Below are positions 1-5,682 of a stretch of DNA of 8,982 bases, one piece after another. The notes beneath the pieces are model-generated. The model did not search any database and was not told where the DNA came from. It worked only from the letters and a program-made list of their open reading frames with translations. How positions within the stretch are numbered: the stretch's first letter is position 1; each line of letters begins with the position of its first letter. The DNA is from an uncultured bacterium (GTDB lineage: Bacteria > Patescibacteriota > Minisyncoccia > Phycocordibacterales > PALSA-1337), in the NCBI GenBank assembly GCA_903868845.1, contig CAIPWS010000060.1:1-8982 (forward strand). Reading direction: 5' to 3'. The position numbers and the translations under genes were made by a program.

Positions 1-264
1 ACTCTTACTAAATGAGTCAATGAAAAAGGGAAGCAATATCGATGCTGACACCAAAGATCCTATAAGAGCAAAAATGAAATCTGGAACTCGAAATGCTGCG
101 TAATAAATATCTAGAGAGTGACTAGCACCGAAAGTGAAGGCCAAAAGTTTGTCACGAAAAAGTGCAAGTACAGATGAAAGTAAAGCAAAAAAAGCTAGAA
201 CATAAGCGGCCTCATGAAGACCGCGTATCTCTCGTCCCATTGCAGAAAAAAATCGTTTTACCAT
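1..264 (-). CDS. murJ: MurJ/MviN-type lipid II flippase, N-terminal part (cut by window edge)
   Basis: This is the first 88 codons of a minus-strand gene that runs off the left edge; the ATG is at 264-262. MurJ flips lipid-linked peptidoglycan precursor across the inner membrane (family knowledge). A hydrophobic segment at about residues 20-35 is followed by an RDKLLAFTFGAS stretch, then DIYYAAFRVPDF and a second hydrophobic segment from about residue 66. This order (R-D-x-L-L-A, F-G-A, a D-x-Y-x-A-A-F-R-x-P-D motif, first transmembrane helices) matches the start of MurJ/MviN proteins. No good Shine-Dalgarno sequence or clear promoter precedes it. The gene starts about 90 bases past the rnpB terminator, so leaky readthrough from rnpB is possible. 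A related MOP-superfamily flippase such as a polysaccharide exporter is the main alternative, but the RDK and AAFRVPD motifs favour MurJ. Confidence 0.85.
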   Translation of the reverse strand, partial: MVKRFFSAMGREIRGLHEAAYVLAFFALLSSVLALFRDKLLAFTFGASHSLDIYYAAFRVPDFIFALIGSLVSASILLPFFIDSFSKS

Positions 265-348
265 GTTTTTCTATCGTGTAATATCGTAATAATAGCATGG
301 TAGAGCCGTAAAAAATATATGTGGAAAAGAATGTTTGAGTTGCGAGCA

Positions 349-376
349 AAGAAAATACCCCGTTTTGTCCGGGGTA
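349..376 (-). terminator. Rho-independent terminator of rnpB
   Basis: A perfect 7-bp stem, TACCCCG (356-362) with CGGGGTA (370-376), encloses a 7-base loop. Read on the minus strand, the hairpin runs into TATTTTCTTTG. It lies 5 bases beyond the predicted 3' end of the RNase P RNA, in the right orientation. Confidence 0.85.
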
Positions 377-380
377 CTTC

Positions 381-714
381 CATATTGCCACACCATAAGC
401 CGAATTCTGTTCATCCGCTTCTCGTCGCCTTGCGGCGAAAATGGCGAACTAAACAACCATATATCTGGGATGTGTGTCACCACACACCTCAAGCGGCTCT
501 CTTCATCCTTTTGAAGGGACAAAGCACGGCCTTGCACCGAGGTAAGGATTTTGCCGTTTCACCCGAACTAAATCGGTTCGTCACTGTTCGCACCTCTGGT
601 TATTATCCTGGCGGGCGTTACCCGCTACCCTGCTGCGTCAATCTTGCGACTGATGCCGGAGTTCGGACTTTCCTCACATGAACTTGCGTCCACGCGCGGT
701 TGCTTGGTGGTGCT
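381..714 (-). ncRNA. rnpB: RNase P RNA, bacterial class A
   Basis: This is the catalytic RNA that removes 5' leaders from tRNA precursors. On the minus strand it has the hallmark GAGGAAAGTCCGAAC (675-661) near the 5' end and ACAGAATTCGGCTTA (410-396) near the 3' end. The universal P4 pairing is kept as CCGAA (666-662) with TTCGG (404-400), where E. coli has CCGGG with CCCGG; this compensatory change supports a real RNA. GGGTGAAACGGC and GTGCAAGGCC, also typical of the family, lie between them. The 5' end near 714 is inferred from the promoter and the 3' end near 381 from the terminator, giving about 335 bases, normal for the family. P1 can be drawn only with irregular pairs (GCACC with GGTGT). 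The L15 loop reads AAAAGGAT, so the usual tRNA-CCA-binding GGU is GGA here. Any reading frame through this stretch is coincidental. Confidence 0.95.
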
Positions 715-719
715 CCAAT

Positions 720-748
720 AATATACCATTTTTATGGGTGGTTGACAA
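720..748 (-). promoter_or_regulatory. rnpB promoter
   Basis: On the minus strand, the -35 is TTGTCA (748-743), the spacer is 17 bases and the -10 is TATATT (725-720). This is a near-consensus vegetative promoter and places the RNA start around 714-713. Its -35 overlaps that of the divergent receiver gene. Confidence 0.75.
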
Positions 749-771
749 GAATGACGATTTTGTGAGACTAT
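742..771 (+). promoter_or_regulatory. Promoter of the stand-alone receiver gene
   Basis: A consensus -35 TTGACA (742-747) is followed after 18 bases by a weak -10, GACTAT (766-771); TATGCT (769-774) is another possible -10. The leader would be about 20 bases long and include the ribosome binding site AAAAGGA (787-793), 5 bases before the ATG. The -35 is clear but the exact -10 is uncertain. Confidence 0.5.
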
Positions 772-798
772 GCTCTACAGATTAACAAAAGGAATATT

Positions 799-1164
799 AT
801 GAAACTTTGTATTATCTTACTGATCGAGGACCGAGATGATGTATTAGAGGTGTGGAAAATTATTTTGGCAAGGCGCGGAAATTTCAAGGTTTTTTGCGCC
901 AAAACCCTCAAGAAGGCCCACGAGCTATTCCCTCAACAACAGTGGGATGCCATCGTCTTCGATGGTTGCGTTGGTGGTGACGAGTACAATAGCGAACCAC
1001 TAATCAAGGATTTCAAACCCAAATGCAAGTATGGTTGTGTCCTGGTAGCTGCCTCAAATAGTAAAGACCTAGTCGAACTCATGGTTGCGGCCGGCTGCAC
1101 ACATTTGGTTACGTCGAAGGATCAAGTGCCAAACTTGCTCTATTCTATCTTTCGCGATCAATAA
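799..1164 (+). CDS. Stand-alone response regulator receiver (REC) protein, cysteine-rich
   Basis: The 121-residue protein is a single CheY-like receiver domain with no output domain. The acidic pair is E10/D11, the phosphoacceptor aspartate is D55 (IVFDGC), the switch serine is S86 (VAASNS) and the lysine is K107 (TSKD). The D11-D55 spacing of 44 is normal. Proteins of this kind take phosphate from a histidine kinase and signal by protein contact; no partner kinase is adjacent. Its D-G-C-V-x-G-D-E and A-G-C-T-H stretches resemble solitary receivers I associate with Parcubacteria (from memory, not checked). It has six cysteines (4, 33, 57, 76, 80, 100), one of them two residues after the phosphorylation site. 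AAAAGGA, 5 bases before the ATG, fixes the start. The gene is monocistronic with its own promoter and a hairpin after the stop. Its GC content looks higher than that of the minus-strand operon at the right end. Confidence 0.85.
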   Translation: MKLCIILLIEDRDDVLEVWKIILARRGNFKVFCAKTLKKAHELFPQQQWDAIVFDGCVGGDEYNSEPLIKDFKPKCKYGCVLVAASNSKDLVELMVAAGCTHLVTSKDQVPNLLYSIFRDQ

Positions 1165-1169
1165 CACTT

Positions 1170-1221
1170 AACCCGCAAGAAAGGACATGGCGAACTCCGC
1201 CGCGTCGTTCAGGCGGGTTTT
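1170..1221 (+). terminator. Probable terminator of the receiver gene
   Basis: AACCCGC (1170-1176) pairs perfectly with GCGGGTT (1213-1219) and is followed by TTTTCC. The 36-base interior contains a small hairpin, GGCG (1189-1192) with CGCC (1198-1201), so the structure is a stem with an inner stem-loop rather than a simple hairpin. It starts 6 bases after the stop codon. The T-run is short. Confidence 0.5.
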
Positions 1222-1321
1222 CCATTTGTATACCTCGGGCGTTTATTGACATTAATAAAAGCGAACGCAATAGGTTTGTATATATACACTTATATTCATT
1301 GAGCACATTTTGACTCTAGCC

Positions 1322-1358
1322 AAAAAATCGCGCTCAACTTATGAGTCGCGACTTTTTT
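1322..1358. terminator. Bidirectional terminator, 3' end of nrdJ
   Basis: An A6 run (1322-1327) and TCGCG-CTCA pair with TGAG, a bulged T, CGCGA and a T6 run (1353-1358), around a 5-base loop (1337-1341). On the minus strand the stem ends in GATTTTTT, about 55 bases after the nrdJ stop, so it most likely ends nrdJ transcription. The flanking A and T runs allow it to work in both directions. Between 1222 and 1321 I see only AT-rich DNA: a TTGACA at 1246-1251 without a convincing -10, and a 12-bp palindrome at 1277-1288. Confidence 0.8.
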
Positions 1359-1391
1359 ATTTGAAAGCAATTAATTGTACAGTCTCGCGCG

Positions 1392-1427
1392 CTAAACAAT
1401 TTCACATTCAACCTAAACAATCTCACA
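1392..1427 (-). repeat. Tandem copy of the last nrdJ codons and stop
   Basis: On the minus strand TGTGAGATTGTTTAG (1427-1413, the last four codons and stop of nrdJ) is repeated as TGTGAAATTGTTTAG (1406-1392). The period is 21 bases, in frame, with one difference in 15. The second copy would read V-E-C-E-I-V-stop if the first TAG were passed. Confidence 0.8.
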
Positions 1428-3734
1428 AACTCCACTCACACAAGCCAACTCTTTCTTGAGATCAGTCTCATTCTGCTTCTCATAAGTGATAATCTTAGAG
1501 TAGTCGATATGCTCAAGTCTCTTCGCCAACTCCTTGTACTTGGCTTCATCGATGGCTTCATATGGTGCCAACTTGTAGACATGGTCTTCGCGTGGCAAGA
1601 ATGACAAACCGCCGACAATTTCCCAATTCTTGTAAACCCAGTTTGCAACTTCGATCCACTCGTCATTGGAGACAGATATGGTGATAGAAGGATTGTGCTC
1701 AGTAAAATTCTCCTTTACCATCTTCCAATATTCGAGCTGTTCTATAGCAGTGAGATCATCGCGGAAAATAGAACCACTTGGAGCCTTGATAGGAAACTCT
1801 AGAACGAAAGTATTTGCTGTCTCTGCGTCCTGACCAATTTCTGGGAAATAAGGAACACCTTGATCCTTCAACATCCTGAAGAGCGAGTCTGTAGCGGATA
1901 TGCGCACACGACGAATATAATACTTCGAGTGACGTGGATGCATACCAGATGAACAGTCGACAGTCTGTGACAAAGTTCCGGAAGGCTTCACACATGTGAT
2001 GGCTGTAGACTCATTTATACCAAACCTCTTCGCAAACTCTTTGTTGACCTTGATAGCTTCAGCCTTGAGCTTGCGTAAAGTACTTGCATTGCGAACTGCT
2101 GGACAATCCCATTGACCAGTGATAGATACTCCGAGAAGGCGTTCGTGTTCACAGTGCTCTTTCCATTCCTTCGAAAGATATGGAAAATGTGTAAGGGAAG
2201 ATTGATATGTTCCGATGATAGTAGCGATGCGTATCTTCTTCAACAAAGTTGCCTCTGTATCTTCTGCACGAGCGACGATCTCAGAAAGGTTACAGAACTG
2301 TTTTGACTGAAGGATGATCTCACCACAAGGGTTTGTACCGATAAGACCTACAATGTGCTTACCAGAAGCATCGAAATACCCTTTGTATGACTTCAAGGCC
2401 TTGATACGGCGCTCTGGCAGAGTGATAGCGAGTGAACCACGGTTGAATATACCTCTTTCTCCTGAACGGCTCTCGACGAGTGCCATCCACTCTTTCAAGA
2501 ACTCTTCATTTGTGGGCTTGTTTATATAGACAGCTGAATTGTTGGCCAACATACGATGTGGCTGTGTCATATAGAAAGCACCCTTCTTGGCATCGCGAAC
2601 TTCCATATCATCTAGATCAGACAAAGAAATCATGGCACTACGACGGACACCTCCTGCAACCACACAATCTCCGATCATACATATAATGTCGTGAAGATCT
2701 ATATTACGAAGACGACGACCTTGTCTAGCCACCATGAGTTGACGAGTAAACTGGTGTAAGCGCTGAAGTGGAGCTGGACCTGAAGCCTTGCCTCCCATAG
2801 TCTTCAAACGTGTTCCCTCTGGGCGAACTTGTGAATAATCAAAATCAACATCTTTTCCAGAAGCCCATGTCTTCATACCAAATGCCAAACTGTCGGCCCA
2901 ACCTTCTCTACTGTCTGGAACTACATGAGTAGGAAGTTTCTCACCTGACTGCATCATGATCTGTGGAAACTTTTCTACGTTTGCACTTTCTACTGACCAA
3001 CCAGCGCCTGTACCACACATAGATATGTACATGATCTCAGCAAGATCTTGGAATGACTCGGGTGCGATGAAGGAACAATTGTAAGCACAGATGTTTGTAT
3101 TCTGCGCTGGCTTGCCAGCAAACTGGAATAGACGCATAGATGGCATGGACCACTGTCTCAAAATATATTCTCTAATTTCTGTATATTCGTTATCTTTGAG
3201 TTTCTTACCAAGATTTTCTTTCATGAATGCCAAATATCTGTCGACAGTCTCTATATATGTTTCGCGACGAGATTCAGCATCTATCCAACGAGAGTAAGAT
3301 CTATAGTAGACGAGCTCACCGAGCGCGTTTCGGAAAGATTTCTTGGACTCTATAGCTAGTTTGCGAAGATGTTCTGGGATCTCTGTGCCTTGTGCACGTA
3401 TCTTGGACCTCTCTTCACGGTAAATAACATAGTGTTTAGCAGTCTTCACATAGTCAGAACGCATAAGTTCCGCCTCAGCAATGTCTTGTATGCCCTCGAC
3501 AGTCGGTACGAAGTTCTTAAACTTCTTCTTTATACGTATAAGTTCGGAATAAACCTGGTTTGCTACCATCTTAGCCTCTTCTGCAGAGCCTTCTCCAACA
3601 GAATTGAAGCCTTTCAATATAGCGTTAGCAATCTTTTCCAGATCGAATGGAACTACACGTCCATCTCTTTTTGTAATCGTAGGAATCGTCGGCAACTTAA
3701 CCGCTACCGATGCGGCTTTTTTCTTTTTTGACAT
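1413..3734 (-). CDS. nrdJ: Adenosylcobalamin-dependent (class II) ribonucleotide reductase, monomeric type with ATP-cone
   Basis: The 773-residue enzyme reduces ribonucleotides to deoxyribonucleotides in the cytosol using a radical made from coenzyme B12. An N-terminal ATP-cone (about residues 18-113; TKRDGRVVPFD at the start, FVPTVEGIQD and KTAKHYVIYREE near the end) is the allosteric activity site. The catalytic barrel follows, with AYNCSF (C220, one of the active-site redox pair), NPCGE (C470 thiyl radical, E472) and FCNLSE (C481). The C470-C481 spacing of 11 equals C408-C419 in the Lactobacillus leichmannii enzyme. The tail C765-x4-C770 is the thioredoxin-linked relay pair, as C731/C736 in that enzyme. 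I chose the ATG at 3734 (MSKKKKAAS); an in-frame GTG at 3764 would add 10 residues but lies in a leader hairpin. Neither start has a clear Shine-Dalgarno sequence. No intein or frameshift was seen. No radical-generating partner subunit is nearby, as expected for class II. Confidence 0.93.
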   Translation of the reverse strand: MSKKKKAASVAVKLPTIPTITKRDGRVVPFDLEKIANAILKGFNSVGEGSAEEAKMVANQVYSELIRIKKKFKNFVPTVEGIQDIAEAELMRSDYVKTAKHYVIYREERSKIRAQGTEIPEHLRKLAIESKKSFRNALGELVYYRSYSRWIDAESRRETYIETVDRYLAFMKENLGKKLKDNEYTEIREYILRQWSMPSMRLFQFAGKPAQNTNICAYNCSFIAPESFQDLAEIMYISMCGTGAGWSVESANVEKFPQIMMQSGEKLPTHVVPDSREGWADSLAFGMKTWASGKDVDFDYSQVRPEGTRLKTMGGKASGPAPLQRLHQFTRQLMVARQGRRLRNIDLHDIICMIGDCVVAGGVRRSAMISLSDLDDMEVRDAKKGAFYMTQPHRMLANNSAVYINKPTNEEFLKEWMALVESRSGERGIFNRGSLAITLPERRIKALKSYKGYFDASGKHIVGLIGTNPCGEIILQSKQFCNLSEIVARAEDTEATLLKKIRIATIIGTYQSSLTHFPYLSKEWKEHCEHERLLGVSITGQWDCPAVRNASTLRKLKAEAIKVNKEFAKRFGINESTAITCVKPSGTLSQTVDCSSGMHPRHSKYYIRRVRISATDSLFRMLKDQGVPYFPEIGQDAETANTFVLEFPIKAPSGSIFRDDLTAIEQLEYWKMVKENFTEHNPSITISVSNDEWIEVANWVYKNWEIVGGLSFLPREDHVYKLAPYEAIDEAKYKELAKRLEHIDYSKIITYEKQNETDLKKELACVSGVCEIV

Positions 3735-3748
3735 ATGCTGGCGTTCGA

Positions 3749-3765
3749 CGTGTAGGCGGTACACG
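3749..3765 (-). promoter_or_regulatory. Perfect inverted repeat in the nrdJ leader
   Basis: CGTGTA (3749-3754) and TACACG (3760-3765) form a perfect 6-bp inverted repeat around GGCGG. It ends 14 bases before the chosen ATG and covers the alternative GTG start. It could be an mRNA hairpin or a protein operator. It does not match the NrdR box as I know it. The symmetry is clear; a function is inferred. Confidence 0.45.
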
Positions 3766-3819
3766 GCGGACGTTGTTAATTTAATAAACTACTGCTAATA
3801 AAATGTTCTATTGCTATCA

Positions 3820-3847
3820 ATTGTAACTCATTTGCGTTCACGGTCAA
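3820..3847 (-). promoter_or_regulatory. nrdJ promoter
   Basis: On the minus strand, TTGACC (3847-3842) lies 16 bases from TACAAT (3825-3820); each differs from the vegetative consensus at one position. Transcription would start near 3813, giving a leader of about 80 bases to the ATG at 3734 that includes the inverted repeat at 3749-3765. Confidence 0.65.
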
Positions 3848-4058
3848 ATATTTTTCGTCTGTTTTCTGCGCTTTTTATCACTGTAAACGAAATTTTTTGT
3901 TTTGTGAAGCCCACCTATCAAAATAGATAGCTTTTTAGGCGCGTATGAGTGTCTTTGGTAAGCAAATTTTTCAAAGTAGCCAAATTGTCGTAAAAAATTT
4001 GTGTTAAAAAAGCAAAATATGTTCATTTATCCACAGAATTTTTTGCAAAAATAATTTT
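3848..4058. other. AT-rich gene-free stretch with one DnaA box
   Basis: Together with the nrdJ leader this fills 324 bases between nrdJ and the DUF192 gene. It is rich in A and T runs. TTATCCACA at 4027-4035 is a perfect DnaA box on the plus strand, and TTTTTGCAAAAA at 4042-4052 is almost palindromic (one extra T). A weak hairpin, CTATC-AAAATA-GATAG followed by CTTTTT, lies near 3925-3945. A 60-codon open frame on the minus strand (4026-3844) has a low-complexity K/F/Y-rich translation with no recognisable motif, and I do not call it a gene. No RNA family was recognised. Confidence 0.5.
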
Positions 4059-4583
4059 TTACTCTTTTGGTTTTGCAAATTGTAATTTTGTTCCAAGATT
4101 TATTCCAAGTCTTGCTGCAGCGCCTCCATTTATTTCCAAAACATATAACACTGGTGATGGTGGCAAATAAATTTTGGGGTATGAATCAGGTAAAACATTC
4201 TCGGACATGCCAACAACTGTCTTATCTTGATCAATCCAGATCATGTCAAGTGGTATGTATGTATCTTTCATCCAAAAACCCATCATGCCTGGTGTAGGAA
4301 ATGCAAAAAGCATACCTTCATGATCACCCATCGATGTGACGCCACCCAAACCACGTTGTCTGGTGGTGTCATTGTCTGCGAGTAAGGCTGAAATAGTAGT
4401 TGAGGGTGTCAAAATATCTAATTTTGTCAGTTTGGAGGTCAGAAGTGGTGACAATGAGCTCGCGATGCTTATCTCAGATACCTTCTTCACCACAATACCC
4501 GAACTTCGACCCTGTACATACGCGATGATGATCAGTACAAATACAAGACATGCTAATATCGTTAAAATTTTATTTGATTTCAT
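4059..4583 (-). CDS. DUF192 family protein with N-terminal membrane anchor
   Basis: The 174-residue protein begins with one transmembrane segment (residues about 6-23, KILTILACLVFVLIIIAYV), which should leave the rest outside the cytoplasm. A DUF192 domain covers about residues 65-172: T-x-R-Q-R-G-L-G (74-80), G-M-L-F-x-F (90-95), FWMKDTYIPLDMIWID (103-118), V-V-G (123-125) and LEINGGAAARLGI (149-161). These match the family landmarks. The biochemical role of DUF192 is not settled as far as I know. The frame is open for another 85 codons upstream, but that part lies antisense to the neighbouring gene and lacks family features, so I start at the ATG before KSNK. No Shine-Dalgarno sequence precedes this ATG, and an extended -10 lies so close that the transcript may be leaderless. 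C12 lies within the hydrophobic run and is not a convincing lipobox cysteine. Confidence 0.88.
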   Translation of the reverse strand: MKSNKILTILACLVFVLIIIAYVQGRSSGIVVKKVSEISIASSLSPLLTSKLTKLDILTPSTTISALLADNDTTRQRGLGGVTSMGDHEGMLFAFPTPGMMGFWMKDTYIPLDMIWIDQDKTVVGMSENVLPDSYPKIYLPPSPVLYVLEINGGAAARLGINLGTKLQFAKPKE

Positions 4584-4590
4584 ATACTGG

Positions 4591-4599
4591 ATTTTATCA
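4591..4599 (-). promoter_or_regulatory. Extended -10 promoter of the DUF192 gene
   Basis: On the minus strand TGATAAAAT (4599-4591) is an extended -10 (TGn plus TAAAAT, five of six matches). Transcription would begin about 7 bases later, near 4584, directly at the ATG at 4583. No good -35 is present, which is common with extended -10 sites. The leaderless reading is an inference. Confidence 0.45.
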
Positions 4600-4607
4600 C
4601 AGTTTTT

Positions 4608-4616
4608 TGGTATAAG
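4608..4616 (+). promoter_or_regulatory. Extended -10 promoter of the 303-residue protein gene
   Basis: TGGTATAAG (4608-4616) is an extended -10 with TATAAG as hexamer; any -35 near 4587-4593 is weak. Transcription would start around 4623, just before the ribosome binding site TGGAGG at 4628-4633. Confidence 0.5.
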
Positions 4617-4639
4617 TGATGTAGAAATGGAGGTATCAC

Positions 4640-5551
4640 ATGGATACAACAACAAGCGATAGTCTGGCAACAAGAAGTAACCTGTGGTACGCCCACAGGT
4701 CGGCAGTCGGTCAAGCGTTAAATCTGACAAGTGTCTTGAGAAGCGCAGGAATCCGTTCAGCGGATATGCAACCGACACTCGAATACATTCAGGATCACTA
4801 CACCAATATCGATTGTTCAGGATGTGAGAATCTTGCAATCAAAATGAATGTACCTGAAAAGTTCCGACACATCATAGTCATTCCCCGGAGACGCCTCTTA
4901 AGAAAGACGTATTGGACTCCTGGGCGCATTGCAGTAAGCGTCGCACACATGAACGGCAAACACCTCGCTGAAAAGGAAGTGTGTAGGCATTTCAGAAGTG
5001 GCTCAAAGACTCTAACAAAGGTACTCTCGAAGTCTGATGTTGGTTATGCGAACCATCTCATCGTCGGTGCTCACGGAGAAAGCAATAACCCGTATGCAGT
5101 TGACGAAAAGATTCTTTATGAGCGACTGTGGTCAGACCCCCGAACGGAAGCAGCTCTAGACCAGTTGAAGGAAATGCAGCCCAAAGGCAGTTTCATTGCA
5201 TTTCCAGTCTACATACCAAGTGAACCATTGAAAGTTAGTGCGCAAGGCATCATCGATGGTTTAACCCGTGGTGAATTTGGACTCACCTCTTGGATGCTGG
5301 AGTATGCCTTTTGTGCGCAGATCGGTAACTCCGATCTACGTGTTGAAGGTCCGTTTGCACCAGACGTCAACGACCTTGAGCTCAGTGCTCCTGGCGATGT
5401 GTACGCACAACCTGGCACAATGGGTAAAAGAGATTGTATTACACTCTTCTCGTGGAAAAAGTCCACGTTACAGATCGACCTGTTGCCAGTTAATGCAGTA
5501 AGCCCGCAAAGACCTGTGATCGGATTCATTCCAACCGAGCTCAAGTCTTAA
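4640..5551 (+). CDS. Unrecognised 303-residue protein
   Basis: I do not recognise this protein. It is very likely a real gene: TGGAGG ends 6 bases before the ATG, an extended -10 lies just upstream and a strong hairpin terminator follows the stop. The product looks soluble and cytosolic, with no signal peptide or transmembrane segment. Visible features are a C-S-G-C pair at residues 59-62, a basic patch IPRRRLLRKTYW (81-92), HLIVGAHGESNNPY (139-152), FIAFPVYIPSEPL (185-197), and a glycine/aromatic-rich region at 204-232. Five cysteines are present (59, 62, 115, 225, 266). The C-terminal third is rich in beta-prone stretches. GC content is about half in sampled lines, higher than in the minus-strand operon nearby (about 38% in one sampled line), so transfer from elsewhere is possible but unproven. 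The neighbours do not suggest a role. The CxxC could bind metal or be redox-active, but a single pair proves nothing. Confidence 0.75.
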   Translation: MDTTTSDSLATRSNLWYAHRSAVGQALNLTSVLRSAGIRSADMQPTLEYIQDHYTNIDCSGCENLAIKMNVPEKFRHIIVIPRRRLLRKTYWTPGRIAVSVAHMNGKHLAEKEVCRHFRSGSKTLTKVLSKSDVGYANHLIVGAHGESNNPYAVDEKILYERLWSDPRTEAALDQLKEMQPKGSFIAFPVYIPSEPLKVSAQGIIDGLTRGEFGLTSWMLEYAFCAQIGNSDLRVEGPFAPDVNDLELSAPGDVYAQPGTMGKRDCITLFSWKKSTLQIDLLPVNAVSPQRPVIGFIPTELKS

Positions 5552-5607
5552 ATTGTTCAAATTGACAGAATAAAAACAAAAAGCAAATCTTTACAGAAGC
5601 GCTTTGG

Positions 5608-5640
5608 GAGCCGACTCGCACACATGCGGGCCGGCTCTTT
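5608..5640 (+). terminator. Terminator of the 303-residue protein gene
   Basis: GAGCCG (5608-5613) pairs with CGGCTC (5632-5637). After an A/C mismatch, the inner arm CTCGCA (5615-5620) pairs with TGCGGG (5625-5630), with one G-T pair, closing on a CACA loop. This gives a near-continuous 13-position stem followed by TTTAACTTTT. The hairpin could also stop transcripts arriving from the minus-strand operon, although its minus-side tail is not T-rich. Confidence 0.8.
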
Positions 5641-5668
5641 AACTTTTAACTTTTCACTTTCAACTTTT
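5641..5668. repeat. Four tandem 7-base repeats
   Basis: AACTTTT, AACTTTT, CACTTTC and AACTTTT follow each other without gaps, then run into more pyrimidine-rich sequence up to 5682. On the minus strand this is a purine-rich tail just after the phospholipase D-like gene. It is probably low-complexity spacer. Confidence 0.7.
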
Positions 5669-5682
5669 ATTCTTTTCTCTTT

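Noticed and set aside
271..681. Open frames on both strands across this stretch
   Set aside because: They coincide with the RNase P RNA and its terminator; the RNA hallmarks and P4 covariation explain the sequence, and the translations have no protein features.
1277..1288. TGTATATATACA palindrome as an NrdR-type box
   Set aside because: It lies downstream of nrdJ, not in its promoter, and AT-rich palindromes of this size occur by chance.
1413..3734. Intein or insertion in nrdJ
   Set aside because: The length is explained by the ATP-cone plus a standard class II barrel, and the sequence is continuous through all active-site motifs.
3844..4026. 60-codon minus-strand open frame
   Set aside because: Low-complexity translation, no motif, no ribosome binding site, and it ends inside the nrdJ promoter.
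4529..4568. Lipobox at the DUF192 protein N-terminus
   Set aside because: C12 sits inside an unbroken hydrophobic run, with leucine at -2, so a simple membrane anchor fits better.
4584..4838. 85-codon N-terminal extension of the DUF192 protein
   Set aside because: It is antisense to the well-supported 303-residue gene and would place the membrane anchor in the middle of the protein.
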